DNA of 64,000 nucleotides, from positions 19,661,421 through 19,725,420 of the forward strand of contig NC_072462.1 of assembly GCF_027596085.1 (NCBI RefSeq). Reading direction: 5' to 3'. Shown here in pieces: positions 63,601-64,000 of the stretch (positions within the stretch are counted from its first letter, which is position 1; the number at the start of each line of letters is the position of its first letter). The notes under the pieces were generated by a model that saw only the letters and a list, made by a program, of their open reading frames with translations, did no database searches and was not told where the DNA came from. Position numbers and translations under genes: made by a program. This DNA is from Anoplopoma fimbria (Eukaryota > Chordata > Actinopteri > Perciformes > Anoplopomatidae).

Positions 63601-64000
63601 TTCTCAACTGCTGGGGTTCAGTTACTCCTGCTCCTTTTCTTTAGAGAGGCCAGATCCCTCATACTCCCCACTATTCACAGTTCTCCGATTTCTCCACTTA
63701 ATTTCAACAGATATTGGTCCTATTCATTAAAGTGTGTCCAGTATTTCATTTACATTCTCATACATTTTCTCCTTCAGCAGTGGTTTCACAAATGCCTTTA
63801 AAACCTACTGTATATCCAGAGTTGGTAGACACTCATACCAGATACAGAATCCACTACTGCTACCACTAATAACTTCGACTAACAACTTCCAGATACTTTT
63901 CTGTCAACCAGTGCAGCTTATGAAGAGTACATCTTGTGCGTTTCCATGCAGCAGTTCTCTCTGCTGTGGAATTAGAACGGAATATTTCACCGCTGATCAG
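60668..64000 (-). other. grin3a: grin3a intron, continuing past the window edge
   Basis: No further grin3a exon is recognisable on the - strand. The stretch contains a decayed LINE tail (62925-62995) and is otherwise AT-rich single-copy-looking sequence. Confidence 0.6.
62925..62995 (+). mobile_element. Decayed LINE 3' tail
   Basis: TTTTGAAAGCACTTTGTGGCTGCTCTGAAAAGTGCGATGCATATAAAGAGGATTCTTATTATT resembles the terminal stem-loop (GCACTTTG...AAAAGTGC..TATAAA) and ATT-rich tail of a common fish L2-related LINE. The upstream element body is not recognisable. Confidence 0.5.

Overview
The window is vertebrate genomic DNA, almost certainly from a percomorph teleost. It has GT-AG introns of 0.6 to 13 kb, long dinucleotide microsatellites, a tRNA-derived SINE and an L2-clade LINE end that share a (TGTAA)n tail, and several dispersed elements I recognise as typical of spiny-rayed fishes. 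Nothing points to bacterial, plasmid or viral DNA.

Two protein genes can be supported, arranged tail to tail. On the + strand, seven coding exons between 24534 and 55445 join without a frame break into a 324-residue protein. It is plppr1 (phospholipid phosphatase-related protein 1, PRG-3), a six-pass membrane protein related to lipid phosphate phosphatases but lacking their catalytic residues. A probable non-coding 5' exon lies further upstream; the best guess is near 9300-9567. On the - strand, 60109-60667 is the last coding exon of what looks like grin3a, the NMDA receptor GluN3A subunit: a cytoplasmic tail ending in a short coiled coil. PLPPR1 and GRIN3A lie near each other in opposite orientation in mammals (human 9q31), so the layout fits a conserved neighbourhood.

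Layout: 1-24483 is upstream intergenic DNA or 5' intron, with microsatellites, two pyrimidine-rich tracts, a relic of a THAP-type DNA transposon, a SINE and a possible 70-residue membrane micropeptide on the - strand (18082-18294). 24484-55445 holds plppr1. Its introns carry many repeats, including a MITE split by an L2 LINE insertion (43791-44480) and an inverted pair of one element in intron 5 that reaches almost to exon 6. From 55446 to about 57240 is the likely plppr1 3' UTR, followed by the probable grin3a 3' UTR, the grin3a last exon, and grin3a intron to the window end.

Both genes act at neuronal membranes: plppr1 in filopodium and neurite growth, grin3a in glutamate receptor assembly. 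I see no operon-like or defence system. The least explained observations are the candidate micropeptide, the nested and inverted transposon structures, and several non-coding stretches that look like conserved enhancers but cannot be confirmed without alignment.
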